DNA of 64,000 nucleotides from Clusia tigrina. Its lineage: Eukaryota; Arthropoda; Insecta; Diptera; Clusiidae. Every line of letters begins with the position of its first letter. Position 1 is the first letter of the stretch. The notes beneath the pieces were generated by a model. It saw nothing but the letters and a program-made list of their open reading frames with translations, was not told where the DNA came from and did no database searches. Positions 50,073 through 61,343 of the stretch are shown here, piece by piece. Position numbers and translations under genes: made by a program. The stretch is from NCBI GenBank assembly GCA_920105625.2, contig OV050033.1:112801700-112865699 (forward strand). The letters run 5' to 3'.

Positions 50073-52228
50073 CAGTGTTTGATTTGGGACTCAAGGGTAG
50101 CAGAGCTTTGAGCGATAGCTTAAATTGACAAGAGGCTCGAGTACTTTATTGTTACAAAATTTCAAGGTTTTATGACCCTCCAGTAAAGAGTTACAAGCAT
50201 TTGTATGTTGCAAACTTTTATAGGTGTAGGACGTACCGTATAGAAGATAGGGCCATTTGAAGTTTTATCAGTGTTTGATTTGGGACCCAAGGGTAGCTTA
50301 GCTTTGAGCGGTAGCTTAAATTGACAAGAGGCTCGAGTACTTTATTGTTACAAAATTTAAAGGTTTTATGGTGCTCCAGTAAAAAGATACAAGCATTTGT
50401 ATGTTGCACACTTTGATAGGTATAGGTCGTACCGTATAGAAGTTAGGGCCATTTGAAGTTTTATCAGTGTTTGATTTGGGACTCGAGGGTATCATAGCTT
50501 TGAGCGATAAAGTAAATTGACAAGAGGCTCGAGTACTTTATTGTTACAAAATTTCAAGGTTTTATGACGCTCCAGTAAAAAGTTACAAGCATTTGTATGT
50601 TGCAAACTTTGATAGGTGTAGGACGTACCGTATAGAAGTTAGGGCCATTTGAAGTTTTATCAGTGTTTGATTTGGGACTCAAGGGTAGCATAGCTTTGAG
50701 CGATAGCTTAAATTGACAAGAGGCTCGAGTACTTTATTGTTACAAAATTTCAAGGTTTTATGACGCTCCAGTAAAAAGTTACAAGCATTTGTATGTTGCA
50801 AACTTTGATAGGTGTAGGACATACCGTATAGAAGTTAGGGCCATTTGAAGTTTTATCAGTGTTTGATTTGGGACTCAAGGGTAGCATAGCTTTGAGCGAT
50901 AGCTTAAATTGACAAGAGGCTCGAGTACTTTATTGTTACAAGATTTCAAGGTTTTATGACGCTCCAGTAAAAAGTTACAAGCATTTGTATGTTGCAAACT
51001 TTGATAGGTGTAGGACATACCGTATAGAAGTTAAGGCCATTTGAAGTTTTATCAGTGTTTGATTTGGGACTCAAGGGTAGCATATATTTGAGCGATAGCT
51101 TAAATTCACAAGAGGCTCGAGTACTTTATTGTTAAAAAATTTCAACGTTTTATGACGCTCCAGTAAAAAGTTACAAGCATTTGTATGTTGCAAACTTTGA
51201 TTGGTGTAGGACATACCGTAAAGAAATTAGGGCCATTCAAAGTTTTATCAGTGTTTGATTTAGGACTCAAGGGTAGCATAGCTTTGAGCGATAGCTTAAA
51301 TTGACAAGAGGCTCGAGTACTTTATTGTTACAAAATTTCAAGGTTTTATGGTGTTCCAATAAAAACTTACAAGCATTTGTATGTTGCAAACTTTGATTGG
51401 TATAGGACGTGCTGTATAGAAGTTAGGGCCATTTGAAGTTTTATCAGTGTTTGATTTGGGACTCGAGGGTAGCATAGCTTTGAGCGATAACTTAAATTGA
51501 CAAGAGGCTCGAGTACTTTATTGTTACAAAATTTCAAGGTTTTATGGTGTTCCAATAAAAACTTACAAGCATTTGTATGTTGCAAACTTTGATTGGTATA
51601 GGACGTGCTGTATAGAAGTTAGGGCCATTTGAAGTTTTATCAGTGTTTGATTTGGGACTAGAGGGTAGCATAGCTTTGAGCGATAACTTAAATTGACAAG
51701 AGGCTCGAGTACTTTATTGTTACAAAATTTCAAGGTTTTATGACGCTCCAGTAAAAAGTTACAAGCATTTGTATGTTCCAAAATTTGATAGGTATAGGAC
51801 GTACCGTATAGAAGTTAGTACCATTTTAAGTTTTATCAGTGTTTGATTTGGGACTCAAGGGTAGCATAGCTTTGAGCGATAGCTTAAATTGACAAGAGGC
51901 CCGAGTACTTTATTGTTCCAAAAATTCAAGTTTTTATGACGCTCCAGTAAAAAGTTACAAGCATTTGTATGTTGCAAACTTTGATAGGTGTAGGACTTAC
52001 CGTATAAAAGTTAGGACCATTTAAAGTTTTATCAGTGATTGATTTGGGACTCAAGGGTACCATAGCTTTGAGCGATAGCTTAAATTGACAAGAGGCTCGA
52101 GAACTTTACTGTTACAATATTTCAAGGTTTTTTGACGCTCCAGTAAAAAGTTACAAGCATTTGTATGTTGCAAACTTTGATAGGTGTAGGACGTACCGTA
52201 TAGAAGTTAGTACCATTTGAAGTTTTAT
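50073..52228 (+). repeat. HOR-E 11-mer (2,156 bp), second complete copy
   Basis: Same eleven-monomer order as 45249-47404, offset by 4,824 bp. It lies directly before another complete copy, so 50073-54384 holds two tandem 11-mers. Confidence 0.93.
50661..50856 (+). repeat. Representative full-length 196-bp monomer
   Basis: This copy carries the majority sequence of the family, with monomer position 1 set at the C of CAGTGTTTGATTTGGG. Landmarks in order (1-based): GACTCAAGGGTAGC at about 16-29; a direct repeat ATAGCTT at 30-36 and 43-49; AAATTGACAAGAGG to about 63; an XhoI-type palindrome CTCGAG at 64-69 followed by TACTTTATTGTTACAAAATT; TCAAGGTTTTATGACGCTCC to about 109; CAGTAAAAAGTTACAAGC from 109; TTGTATGTTGCAAACTTTG around 128-147; ATAGGTGTAGGACGTACCG to about 166; and TATAGAAGTTAGGGCCATTT before the closing GAAGTTTTAT. 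GTTACAA occurs twice, 39 bp apart. G+C is about 37% (73 of 196 by hand count). There are five CpG sites. No coding, RNA polymerase III or tRNA-like boxes are evident. Confidence 0.97.
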
Positions 52229-54384
52229 CAGTGTTTGATTTGGGACTCAAGGGTAGCAGAGCTTTGAGCGATAGCTTAAATTGACAAGAGGCTCGAGTAC
52301 TTTATTGTTACAAAATTTCAAGGTTTTATGACCCTCCAGTAAAGAGTTACAAGCATTTGTATGTTGCAAACTTTTATAGGTGTAGGACGTACCGTATAGA
52401 AGATAGGGCCATTTGAAGTTTTATCAGTGTTTGATTTGGGACCCAAGGGTAGCTTAGCTTTGAGCGGTAGCTTAAATTGACAAGAGGCTCGAGTACTTTA
52501 TTGTTACAAAATTTAAAGGTTTTATGGTGCTCCAGTAAAAAGATACAAGCATTTGTATGTTGCACACTTTGATAGGTATAGGTCGTACCGTATAGAAGTT
52601 AGGGCCATTTGAAGTTTTATCAGTGTTTGATTTGGGACTCGAGGGTATCATAGCTTTGAGCGATAACGTAAATTGACAAGAGGCTCGAGTACTTTATTGT
52701 TACAAAATTTCAAGGTTTTATGACGCTCCAGTAAAAAGTTACAAGCATTTGTATGTTGCAAACTTTGATAGGTGTAGGACGTACCGTATAGAAGTTAGGG
52801 CCATTTGAAGTTTTATCAGTGTTTGATTTGGGACTCAAGGGTAGCATAGCTTTGAGCGATAGCTTAAATTGACAAGAGGCTCGAGTACTTTATTGTTACA
52901 AAATTTCAAGGTTTTATGACGCTCCAGTAAAAAGTTACAAGCATTTGTATGTTGCAAACTTTGATAGGTGTAGGACATACCGTATAGAAGTTAGGGCCAT
53001 TTGAAGTTTTATCAGTGTTTGATTTGGGACTCAAGGGTAGCATAGCTTTGAGCGATAGCTTAAATTGACAAGAGGCTCGAGTACTTTATTGTTACAAGAT
53101 TTCAAGGTTTTATGACGCTCCAGTAAAAAGTTACAAGCATTTGTATGTTGCAAACTTTGATAGGTGTAGGACATACCGTATAGAAGTTAAGGCCATTTGA
53201 AGTTTTATCAGTGTTTGATTTGGGACTCAAGGGTAGCATATATTTGAGCGATAGCTTAAATTCACAAGAGGCTCGAGTACTTTATTGTTAAAAAATTTCA
53301 ACGTTTTATGACGCTCCAGTAAAAAGTTACAAGCATTTGTATGTTGCAAACTTTGATTGGTGTAGGACATACCGTAAAGAAATTAGGGCCATTCGAAGTT
53401 TTATCAGTGTTTGATTTAGGACTCAAGGGTAGCATAGCTTTGAGCGATAGCTTAAATTGACAAGAGGCTCGAGTACTTTATTGTTACAAAATTTCAAGGT
53501 TTTATGGTGTTCCAATAAAAACTTACAAGCATTTGTATGTTGCAAACTTTGATTGGTATAGGACGTGCTGTATAGAAGTTAGGGCCATTTGAAGTTTTAT
53601 CAGTGTTTGATTTGGGACTCGAGGGTAGCATAGCTTTGAGCGATAACTTAAATTGACAAGAGGCTCGAGTACTTTATTGTTACAAAATTTCAAGGTTTTC
53701 TGGTGTTCCAATAAAAACTTACAAGCATTTGTATGTTGCAAACTTTGATTGGTATAGGACGTGCTGTATAGAAGTTAGGGCCATTTGAAGTTTTATCAGT
53801 GTTTGATTTGGGACTAGAGGGTAGCATAGCTTTGAGCGATAACTTAAATTGACAAGAGGCTCGAGTACTTTATTGTTACAAAATTTCAAGGTTTTATGAC
53901 GCTCCAGTAAAAAGTTACAAGCATTTGTATGTTCCAAACTTTGATAGGTATAGGACGTACCGTATAGAAGTTAGTACCATTTGAAGTTTTATCAGTGTTT
54001 GATTTGGGACTCAAGGGTAGCATAGCTTTGAGCGATAGCTTAAATTGACAAGAGGCCCGAGTACTTTATTGTTCCAAAAATTCAAGTTTTTATGACGCTC
54101 CAGTAAAAAGTTACAAGCATTTGTATGCTGCAAACTTTGATAGGTGTAGGACTTACCGTATAAAAGTTAGGACCATTTAAAGTTTTATCAGTGATTGATT
54201 TGGGACTCAAGGGTACCATAGCTTTGAGCGATAGCTTAAATTGACAAGAGGCTCGAGAACTTTACTGTTACAATATTTCAAGGTTTTTTGACGCTCCAGT
54301 AAAAAGTTACAAGCATTTGTATGTTGCAAACTTTGATAGGTGTAGGACGTACCGTATAGAAGTTAGGGCCATTCGAAGTTTTAT
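52229..54384 (+). repeat. HOR-E 11-mer (2,156 bp), third complete copy
   Basis: Tandem with the preceding copy at exactly 2,156 bp. Small differences include GTTTTCTGGTG near 53696 and CCATTCGAAG near 53393. After 54385 the pattern switches to HOR-F-associated monomers (GATTTCGGAGTCAAGG). Confidence 0.93.
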
Positions 54385-56062
54385 CAGTGTTTGATTTCGG
54401 AGTCAAGGGTAGCATAGCTTTGAGCGATAGCTTAAATTGACAAGAGGCTCGAGTACTTTATTGTTACAAAATTTCAAGGTTTTATGACGCTCCAGTAAAA
54501 AGTTACAAGCATTTGTATGTTGCAAACTTTGATAGGTGTAGGACGTACCGTATAGAAGTTAGGACCATTTGAAGTTTTATCAGTGTTTGATTGGGGACTC
54601 AACGGTACCATAGCTTTGAGCGATAGCTTAAATTGACAAGAGGCTCGAGTACTTTATTGTTACAAAATTTCAAGGTTTTATGACGCTCCAGTAAAAAGTT
54701 ACAAGCATTTGTATGTTGCAAACTTTGATAGGTGTAGGACGTACCGTATAGAAGTTAGGGCCATATGAAGTTTTATCAGTTTTTGATTTGGGATTCAATG
54801 GTAGCTTAGCTTTGAGCGATAGCTTAAATTGACAAGAGGCTCGAGTACTTTATTGTTACAAAATTTCAAGGTTTTATGACGCTCCAGTAAAAAGTTACAA
54901 GCATTTGTATGTTGCAAACTTTGATAGGTGTAGGACATACCGTATATAAGTTAGGACCATTTGAAGTTTTATCAGGGTTTGATTTGGGACTCAAGGGTAG
55001 CCTAGCTTTGAGCGATAGCTTAAATTGACAAGAGGCTCGAGTACTTTATTGTTACAAGATTTCAAGGTTTTATGACGCTCCAGTAAAAAGTTACAAGCAT
55101 TTGTATGTTGAAAACTTTGATAGGTGTAGGACATACCGTATAGAAGTTAAGGCCATTTGAAGTTTTTTCAGTGTTTGATTTGGGACTCAAGCGTAGCATA
55201 TATTTGGGCGATAGCTTAAATTCACAAGAGGCTCGAGTACTTTATTGTTACAAAATTTCAACGTTTTATGACGCTCCAGTAAAAAGTTACAAACATTTGT
55301 ATGTTGCAAACTTTGATAGGTGTAGGACGTACCGTATAGAAGTTAGGGCCATTTGAAGTTTTATCAGTGTTTGATTTGGGACTCAAGGGTGGCATAGCTA
55401 TGAGCGATAGCTTAAATTGACAAGAGGCTCGAGTACTTTATTGTCACAAGATTTCAAGGTTTTATGACGCTCCAGTAAAAAGTTACAAGCATTTGTATGT
55501 TGCAAACTTTGATAGGTGTAGGACGTACCGTATAGAAGATAGGGCAATTTGAAGTTTTATCAGTGTTTGATTTCATGGTTTTACGACGCTCCAGTAAAAA
55601 GTTACAAACATTTGTATGTTGCAAACTTTGATAGGTGTAGGACATACCGTATAGAAGTTCAGGCCATTTGAAGTTTTATCAGTGTTTGATTTGGGACTCA
55701 ATGGTAGCATAGCTTTGAGCGATAGCTTACATTGACAAGAGACTCGAGTACTTTATTGTCACAAAATTTCAAGGTTTTATGACGCTCCAGTAAAAAGTTA
55801 CAAGCATTTGTATGTTGCAAACTTTGATAGGTGTAGGACATACCGTATAGAAGTTAGGGCCATTTGAAGTGTTTGATTTGGGACTCGAGGCTAGCATAGC
55901 TTTGAGCGATAACTTAAATTGACAAGAGGCTCGAGTACTTTATTGTTACAAAATTTCAAGGTTTTATGACGCTCCAGTAAAAAATTACAAGCATTTGTAT
56001 GTTGCAAACTTTGATAGGTGTAGGACGTACCGTATAGAAGTTAGGGCCACTTGAAGTTTTAT
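54385..56062 (+). repeat. HOR-F flank, copy 1
   Basis: Monomers start at 54385, 54581, 54777, 54973, 55169, 55365, 55561 (short, CAGTGTTTGATTTCATGG), 55680 (187 bp) and 55867. The 187-bp monomer has CATTTGAAGTGTTTG, a 9-bp deletion across the monomer boundary with AGT at both ends. The block recurs at 59981-61343 without 55365-55679 (315 bp). Confidence 0.88.
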
Positions 56063-58021
56063 CAGTGTTTGATTTGAGACTTAAGGGTAGCATAGCTTTG
56101 AGCGATAGCTTAAATTGGCAAGAGGCTCGAGTACTTTATTGTTACAAAACTTTAAGGTTTTATGACGCTCCAGTAAAAAGTTACAAGCATGTGTATGTTA
56201 CAAACTTTGATAGGTATAGGACGTACCGTATAGAAGTTAGGGCCATTTGAAGTTTTATCAGTGTTTGATTTGGGACCCAAGGGTAGCATAGCTTTGAGCG
56301 ATAGCTTAAATTGACAAGAGGCTCAAGTACTCTATTGTTACAAATTTTCAAGGTCTTATGACGATCCAGTAAAAATTTACAAGCATTTGTATGTTACAAA
56401 CTTTGATAGGTGTAGGACGTACCGTATAGAGGTTAGGGCCATTTGAAGTTTTATCAGTGTTTGATTTGGGACTCAAGGGTAGCATAGCTTTGAGCGATAA
56501 CTTAAATTGACAAGAGGCTCGAGTACTTTATTGTTACAAAATTTCAAGGTTTTATGACGCTCCAGTAAAAAGTTACAAGCATTTGTATGTTGCAAACTTT
56601 GATAGGTATAGGACGTACCGTATAGAAGTTAGTACCATTTGAAGTTTTATCAGTGTTTGATTTGGGACTCAAGGGTAGCATAGCTTTGAGCGATAGCTTA
56701 AATTGACAAGAGGCCCGAGTACTTTATTGTTCCAAAAATTCAAGTTTTTATGACGCTCCAGTAAAAAGTTACAAGCATTTGTATGTTGCAAACTTTGATA
56801 GGTGTAGGACTTACCGTATAAAAGTTAGGACCATTTAAAGATTTATCAGTGATTGATTTGGGACTCAAGGGTACCATAGCTTTGAGCGATAGCTTAAATT
56901 GACAAGAGGCTCGAGAACTTTACTGTTACAATATTTCAAGGTTTTTTGACGCTCCAGTAAAAAGTTACAAGCATTTGTATGTTGCAAACTTTGATTGGTG
57001 TAGGACATACCGTATAGAAGTTAGGGCCATTTGAAGTTTTATCAGTGTTTTATTTGGGACTCAAGGGTAGCATAGCTTTGAGCGATAGCTTAAATTGACA
57101 AGAGGCTCGAGTACTTTATTGTTACAAAATTTCAAGGTTTTATGACGCTCCAGTAAAAAAATACAAGCATTTGTATGTTGCAAACTTTGATAGGTGTAGG
57201 ACGTACCGTAAAGAAATTAGGGCCATTCGAAGTTTTATCAGTGTTTGATTTAGGACTCAAGGGTAGCATAGCTTTGAGCGATAGCTTAAATTGACAAGAG
57301 GCTCGAGTACTTTATTGTTACAAAATTTCAAGGTTTTATGGTGTTCCAATAAACACTTACAAGCATTTGTATGTTGCAAACTTTGATTGGTATAGGACGT
57401 GCTGTATAGAAGTTAGGGCCATTTGAAGTTTTATCAGTGTTTGATTTGGGACTCGAGGGTAGCATAGCTTTGAGCGATAACTTAAATTGACAAGAGGCTC
57501 GAGTACTTTATTGTTACAAAATTTCAAGGTTTTATGACGCTCCAGTAAAAAGTTACAAGCATTTGTATGTTCCAAACTTTGATAGGTATAGGACGTACGT
57601 ATAGAAGTTAGTACCATTTGAAGTTTTATCAGTGTTTGATTTGGGACTCAAGGGTAGCATAGCTTTGAGCGATAGCTTAAATTGACAAGAGGCCCGAGTA
57701 CTTTATTGTTCCAAAAATTCAAGTTTTTATGACGCTCCAGTAAAAAGTTACAAGCATTTGTATGTTCCAAACTTTGATAGGTGTAGGACTTACCGTATAA
57801 AATTTAGGACCATTTAAAGTTTTATCAGTGATTGATTTGGGACTCAAGGGTACCATAGCTTTGAGCGATAGCTTAAATTGACAAGAGGCTCGACAACTTT
57901 ACTGTTACAATATTTCAAGGTTTTTTGACGCTCCAGTAAAAAGTTACAAGCATTTGTATGTTGCAAACTTTGATAGGTGTAGGACATACCGTATAGAAGT
58001 TAGGGCCACTTGAAGTTTTAT
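56063..58021 (+). repeat. HOR-F 10-mer (1,959 bp), copy 1
   Basis: Ten monomers (56063, 56259, 56455, 56651, 56847, 57043, 57239, 57435, 57630, 57826). The total is one base short of 10 x 196 because the monomer at 57435 reads GGACGTACGTATAG, missing one C. The next copy has the same missing base, so the deletion came before the duplication. The GAGGCCCGAG / GTGATTGATTT pair occurs twice inside it (56651 and 57630). Confidence 0.94.
56651..57042 (+). repeat. Conserved 392-bp dimer (GGCCCGAG monomer + GTGATTGATTT monomer)
   Basis: The first monomer has GAGGCCCGAG and TTCCAAAAATTCAAG. The second has CAGTGATTGATTTGGG, GGGTACCATAGC, CGAGAACTTTACTG (CGACAACTTTACTG in two copies) and TTTTTTGACG. 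The two always travel together. Pair starts are 47013, 51837, 53993, 56651, 57630, 58610, 59589 and 61932. None is seen before 47 kb. The CTCGAG palindrome is lost in the first member. Confidence 0.93.
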
Positions 58022-59980
58022 CAGTGTTTGATTTGAGACTTAAGGGTAGCATAGCTTTGAGCGATAGCTTAAATTGGCAAGAGGCTCGAGTACTTTATTG
58101 TTACAAAACTTTAAGGTTTTATGACGCTCCAGTAAAAAGTTACAAGCATGTGTATGTTACAAACTTTGATAGGTATAGGACGTACCGTATAGAAGTTAGG
58201 GCCATTTGAAGTTTTATCAGTGTTTGATTTGGGACCCAAGGGTAGCATAGCTTTGAGCGATAGCTTAAATTGACAAGAGGCTCAAGTACTCTATTGTTAC
58301 AAATTTTCAAGGTCTTATGACGATCCAGTAAAAATTTACAAGCATTTGTATGTTACAAACTTTGATAGGTGTAGGACGTACCGTATAGAGGTTAGGGCCA
58401 TTTGAAGTTTTATCAGTGTTTGATTTGGGACTCAAGGGTAGCATAGCTTTGAGCGATAACTTAAATTGACAAGAGGCTCGAGTACTTTATTGTTACAAAA
58501 TTTCAAGGTTTTATGACGCTCCAGTAAAAAGTTACAAGCATTTGTATGTTGCAAACTTTGATAGGTATAGGACGTACCGTATAGAAGTTAGTACCATTTG
58601 AAGTTTTATCAGTGTTTGATTTGGGACTCAAGGGTAGCATAGCTTTGAGCGATAGCTTAAATTGACAAGAGGCCCGAGTACTTTATTGTTCCAAAAATTC
58701 AAGTTTTTATGACGCTCCAGTAAAAAGTTACAAGCATTTGTATGTTGCAAACTTTGATAGGTGTAGGACTTACCGTATAAAAGTTAGGACCATTTAAAGA
58801 TTTATCAGTGATTGATTTGGGACTCAAGGGTACCATAGCTTTGAGCGATAGCTTAAATTGACAAGAGGCTCGAGAACTTTACTGTTACAATATTTCAAGG
58901 TTTTTTGACGCTCCAGTAAAAAGTTACAAGCATTTGTATGTTGCAAACTTTGATTGGTGTAGGACATACCGTATAGAAGTTAGGGCCATTTGAAGTTTTA
59001 TCAGTGTTTTATTTGGGACTCAAGGGTAGCATAGCTTTGAGCGATAGCTTAAATTGACAAGAGGCTCGAGTACTTTATTGTTACAAAATTTCAAGGTTTT
59101 ATGACGCTCCAGTAAAAAAATACAAGCATTTGTATGTTGCAAACTTTGATAGGTGTAGGACGTACCGTAAAGAAATTAGGGCCATTCGAAGTTTTATCAG
59201 TGTTTGATTTAGGACTCAAGGGTAGCATAGCTTTGAGCGATAGCTTAAATTGACAAGAGGCTCGAGTACTTTATTGTTACAAAATTTCAAGGTTTTATGG
59301 TGTTCCAATAAACACTTACAAGCATTTGTATGTTGCAAACTTTGATTGGTATAGGACGTGCTGTATAGAAGTTAGGGCCATTTGAAGTTTTATCAGTGTT
59401 TGATTTGGGACTCGAGGGTAGCATAGCTTTGAGCGATAACTTAAATTGACAAGAGGCTCGAGTACTTTATTGTTACAAAATTTCAAGGTTTTATGACGCT
59501 CCAGTAAAAAGTTACAAGCATTTGTATGTTCCAAACTTTGATAGGTATAGGACGTACGTATAGAAGTTAGTACCATTTGAAGTTTTATCAGTGTTTGATT
59601 TGGGACTCAAGGGTAGCATAGCTTTGAGCGATAGCTTAAATTGACAAGAGGCCCGAGTACTTTATTGTTCCAAAAATTCAAGTTTTTATGACGCTCCAGT
59701 AAAAAGTTACAAGCATTTGTATGTTCCAAACTTTGATAGGTGTAGGACTTACCGTATAAAATTTAGGACCATTTAAAGTTTTATCAGTGATTGATTTGGG
59801 ACTCAAGGGTACCATAGCTTTGAGCGATAGCTTAAATTGACAAGAGGCTCGACAACTTTACTGTTACAATATTTCAAGGTTTTTTGACGCTCCAGTAAAA
59901 AGTTACAAGCATTTGTATGTTGCAAACTTTGATAGGTGTAGGACGTACCGTATAGAAGTTAGGGCCATTCGAAGTTTTAT
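58022..59980 (+). repeat. HOR-F 10-mer (1,959 bp), copy 2
   Basis: Tandem with copy 1 and nearly identical in every line I compared, including the shared one-base deletion (GGACGTACGTATAG near 59555), CCAATAAACACTTAC and CTCGACAACTTTAC. This is among the most recent-looking duplications in the window. Confidence 0.95.
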
Positions 59981-61343
59981 CAGTGTTTGATTTCGGAGTC
60001 AAGGGTAGCATAGCTTTGAGCGATAGCTTAAATTGACAAGAGGCTCGAGTACTTTATTGTTACAAAATTTCAAGGTTTTATGACGTTCCAGTAAAAAGTT
60101 ACAAGCATTTGTATGTTGCAAACTTTGATAGGTGTAGGACGTACCGTATAGAAGTTAGGACCATTTGAAGTTTTATCAGTGTTTGATTGGGGACTCAACG
60201 GTAGCATAGCTTTGAGCGATAGCTTAAATTGACAAGAGGCTCGAGTACTTTATTGTTACAAAATTTCAAGGTTTTATGACGCTCCAGTAAAAAGTTACAA
60301 GCATTTGTATGTTGCAAACTTTGATAGGTGTAGGACGTACCGTATAGAAGTTAGGGCCATTTGAAGTTTTATCAGTTTGTGATTTGGGATTCAATGGTAG
60401 CTTAGCTTTGAGCGATAGCTTAAATTGACAAGAGGCTCGAGTACTTTATTGTTACAAAATTTCAAGGTTTTATGACGCTCCAGTAAAAAGTTACAAGCAT
60501 TTGTATGTTGCAAACTTTGATAGGTGTAGGACATACCGTATATAAGTTAGGACCATTTGAAGTTTTATCATTGTTTGATTTGGGACTCAAGGGTAGCATA
60601 GCTTTGAGCGATAGCTTAAATTGACAAGAGGCTCGAGTACTTTATTGTTACAAGATTTCAAGGTTTTATGACGCTCCAGTAAAAAGTTACAAGCATTTGT
60701 ATGTTGCAAACTTTGATAGGTGTAGGACATACCGTATAGAAGTTAAGGCCATTTGAAGTTTTTTCAGTGTTTGATTTGGGACTCAAGCGTAGCATATATT
60801 TGGGCGATAGCTTAAATTCACAAGAGCCTCGAGTACTTTATTGTTACAAAATTTCAACGTTTTATGACGCTCCAGTAAAAAGTTACAAGCATTTGTATGT
60901 TGCAAACTTTGATAGGTGTAGGACATACCGTATAGAAGTTAAGGCCATTTGAAGTTTTATCAGTGTTTGATTTGGGACTCAATGGTAGCATAGCTTTGAG
61001 CGATAGCTTACATTGACAAGAGACTCGAGTACTTTATTGTTACAAAATTTCAACGTTTTATGACGCTCCAGTAAAAAGTTACAAGCATTTGTATGTTGCA
61101 AACTTTGATAGGTGTAGGACATACCGTATAGAAGTTAGGGCCATTTGAAGTGTTTGATTTGGGACTCGAGGCTAGCATAGCTTTGAGCGATAACTTAAAT
61201 TGACAAGAGGCTCGAGTACTTTATTGTTACAAAATTTCAAGGTTTTATGACGCTCCAGTAAAAAATTACAAGCATTTGTATGTTGCAAACTTTGATAGGT
61301 GTAGGACGTACCGTATAGAAGTTAGGGCCACTTGAAGTTTTAT
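59981..61343 (+). repeat. HOR-F flank, copy 2 (lacks 315 bp)
   Basis: Matches 54385-56062 with monomers at 59981, 60177, 60373, 60569, 60765, 60961 (187 bp) and 61148. The equivalents of 55365 (full) and 55561 (short) are absent, so the offset falls from 5,596 to 5,281 bp. The 9-bp boundary deletion CATTTGAAGTGTTTG is shared (near 61143). Confidence 0.9.

Larger units (their letters stand above)
47993..52816 (+). repeat. 4,824-bp HOR, copy 2
   Basis: Matches 43169-47992 monomer by monomer: 167-bp 47993, 111-bp 48160, 192-bp 48663, short 49051 and 49758. Private differences are rare, for example GATATGGCC near 49027 and CTCGATTAC near 49943. One monomer differs more. At about 51551-51680 it has CCAATAAAAAC and ACTAGAGGGTAGC where copy 1 (about 46730-46860) has CCAGTTAAAAC and CTCGAGTGTAGC with GACCGATAAC, which suggests one conversion tract. 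Confidence 0.92.

Noticed and set aside
50661..50856. CENP-B box in the monomer
   Set aside because: I looked for the 17-bp mammalian-type motif with its TTCG and CGGGA core and found no match in the representative monomer.
43169..52816. Assembly duplication artefact
   Set aside because: Small differences exist between the two 4,824-bp copies, including one multi-site block, which favours a real duplication. It cannot be fully excluded without reads, so it is noted as a check rather than reported as an error.
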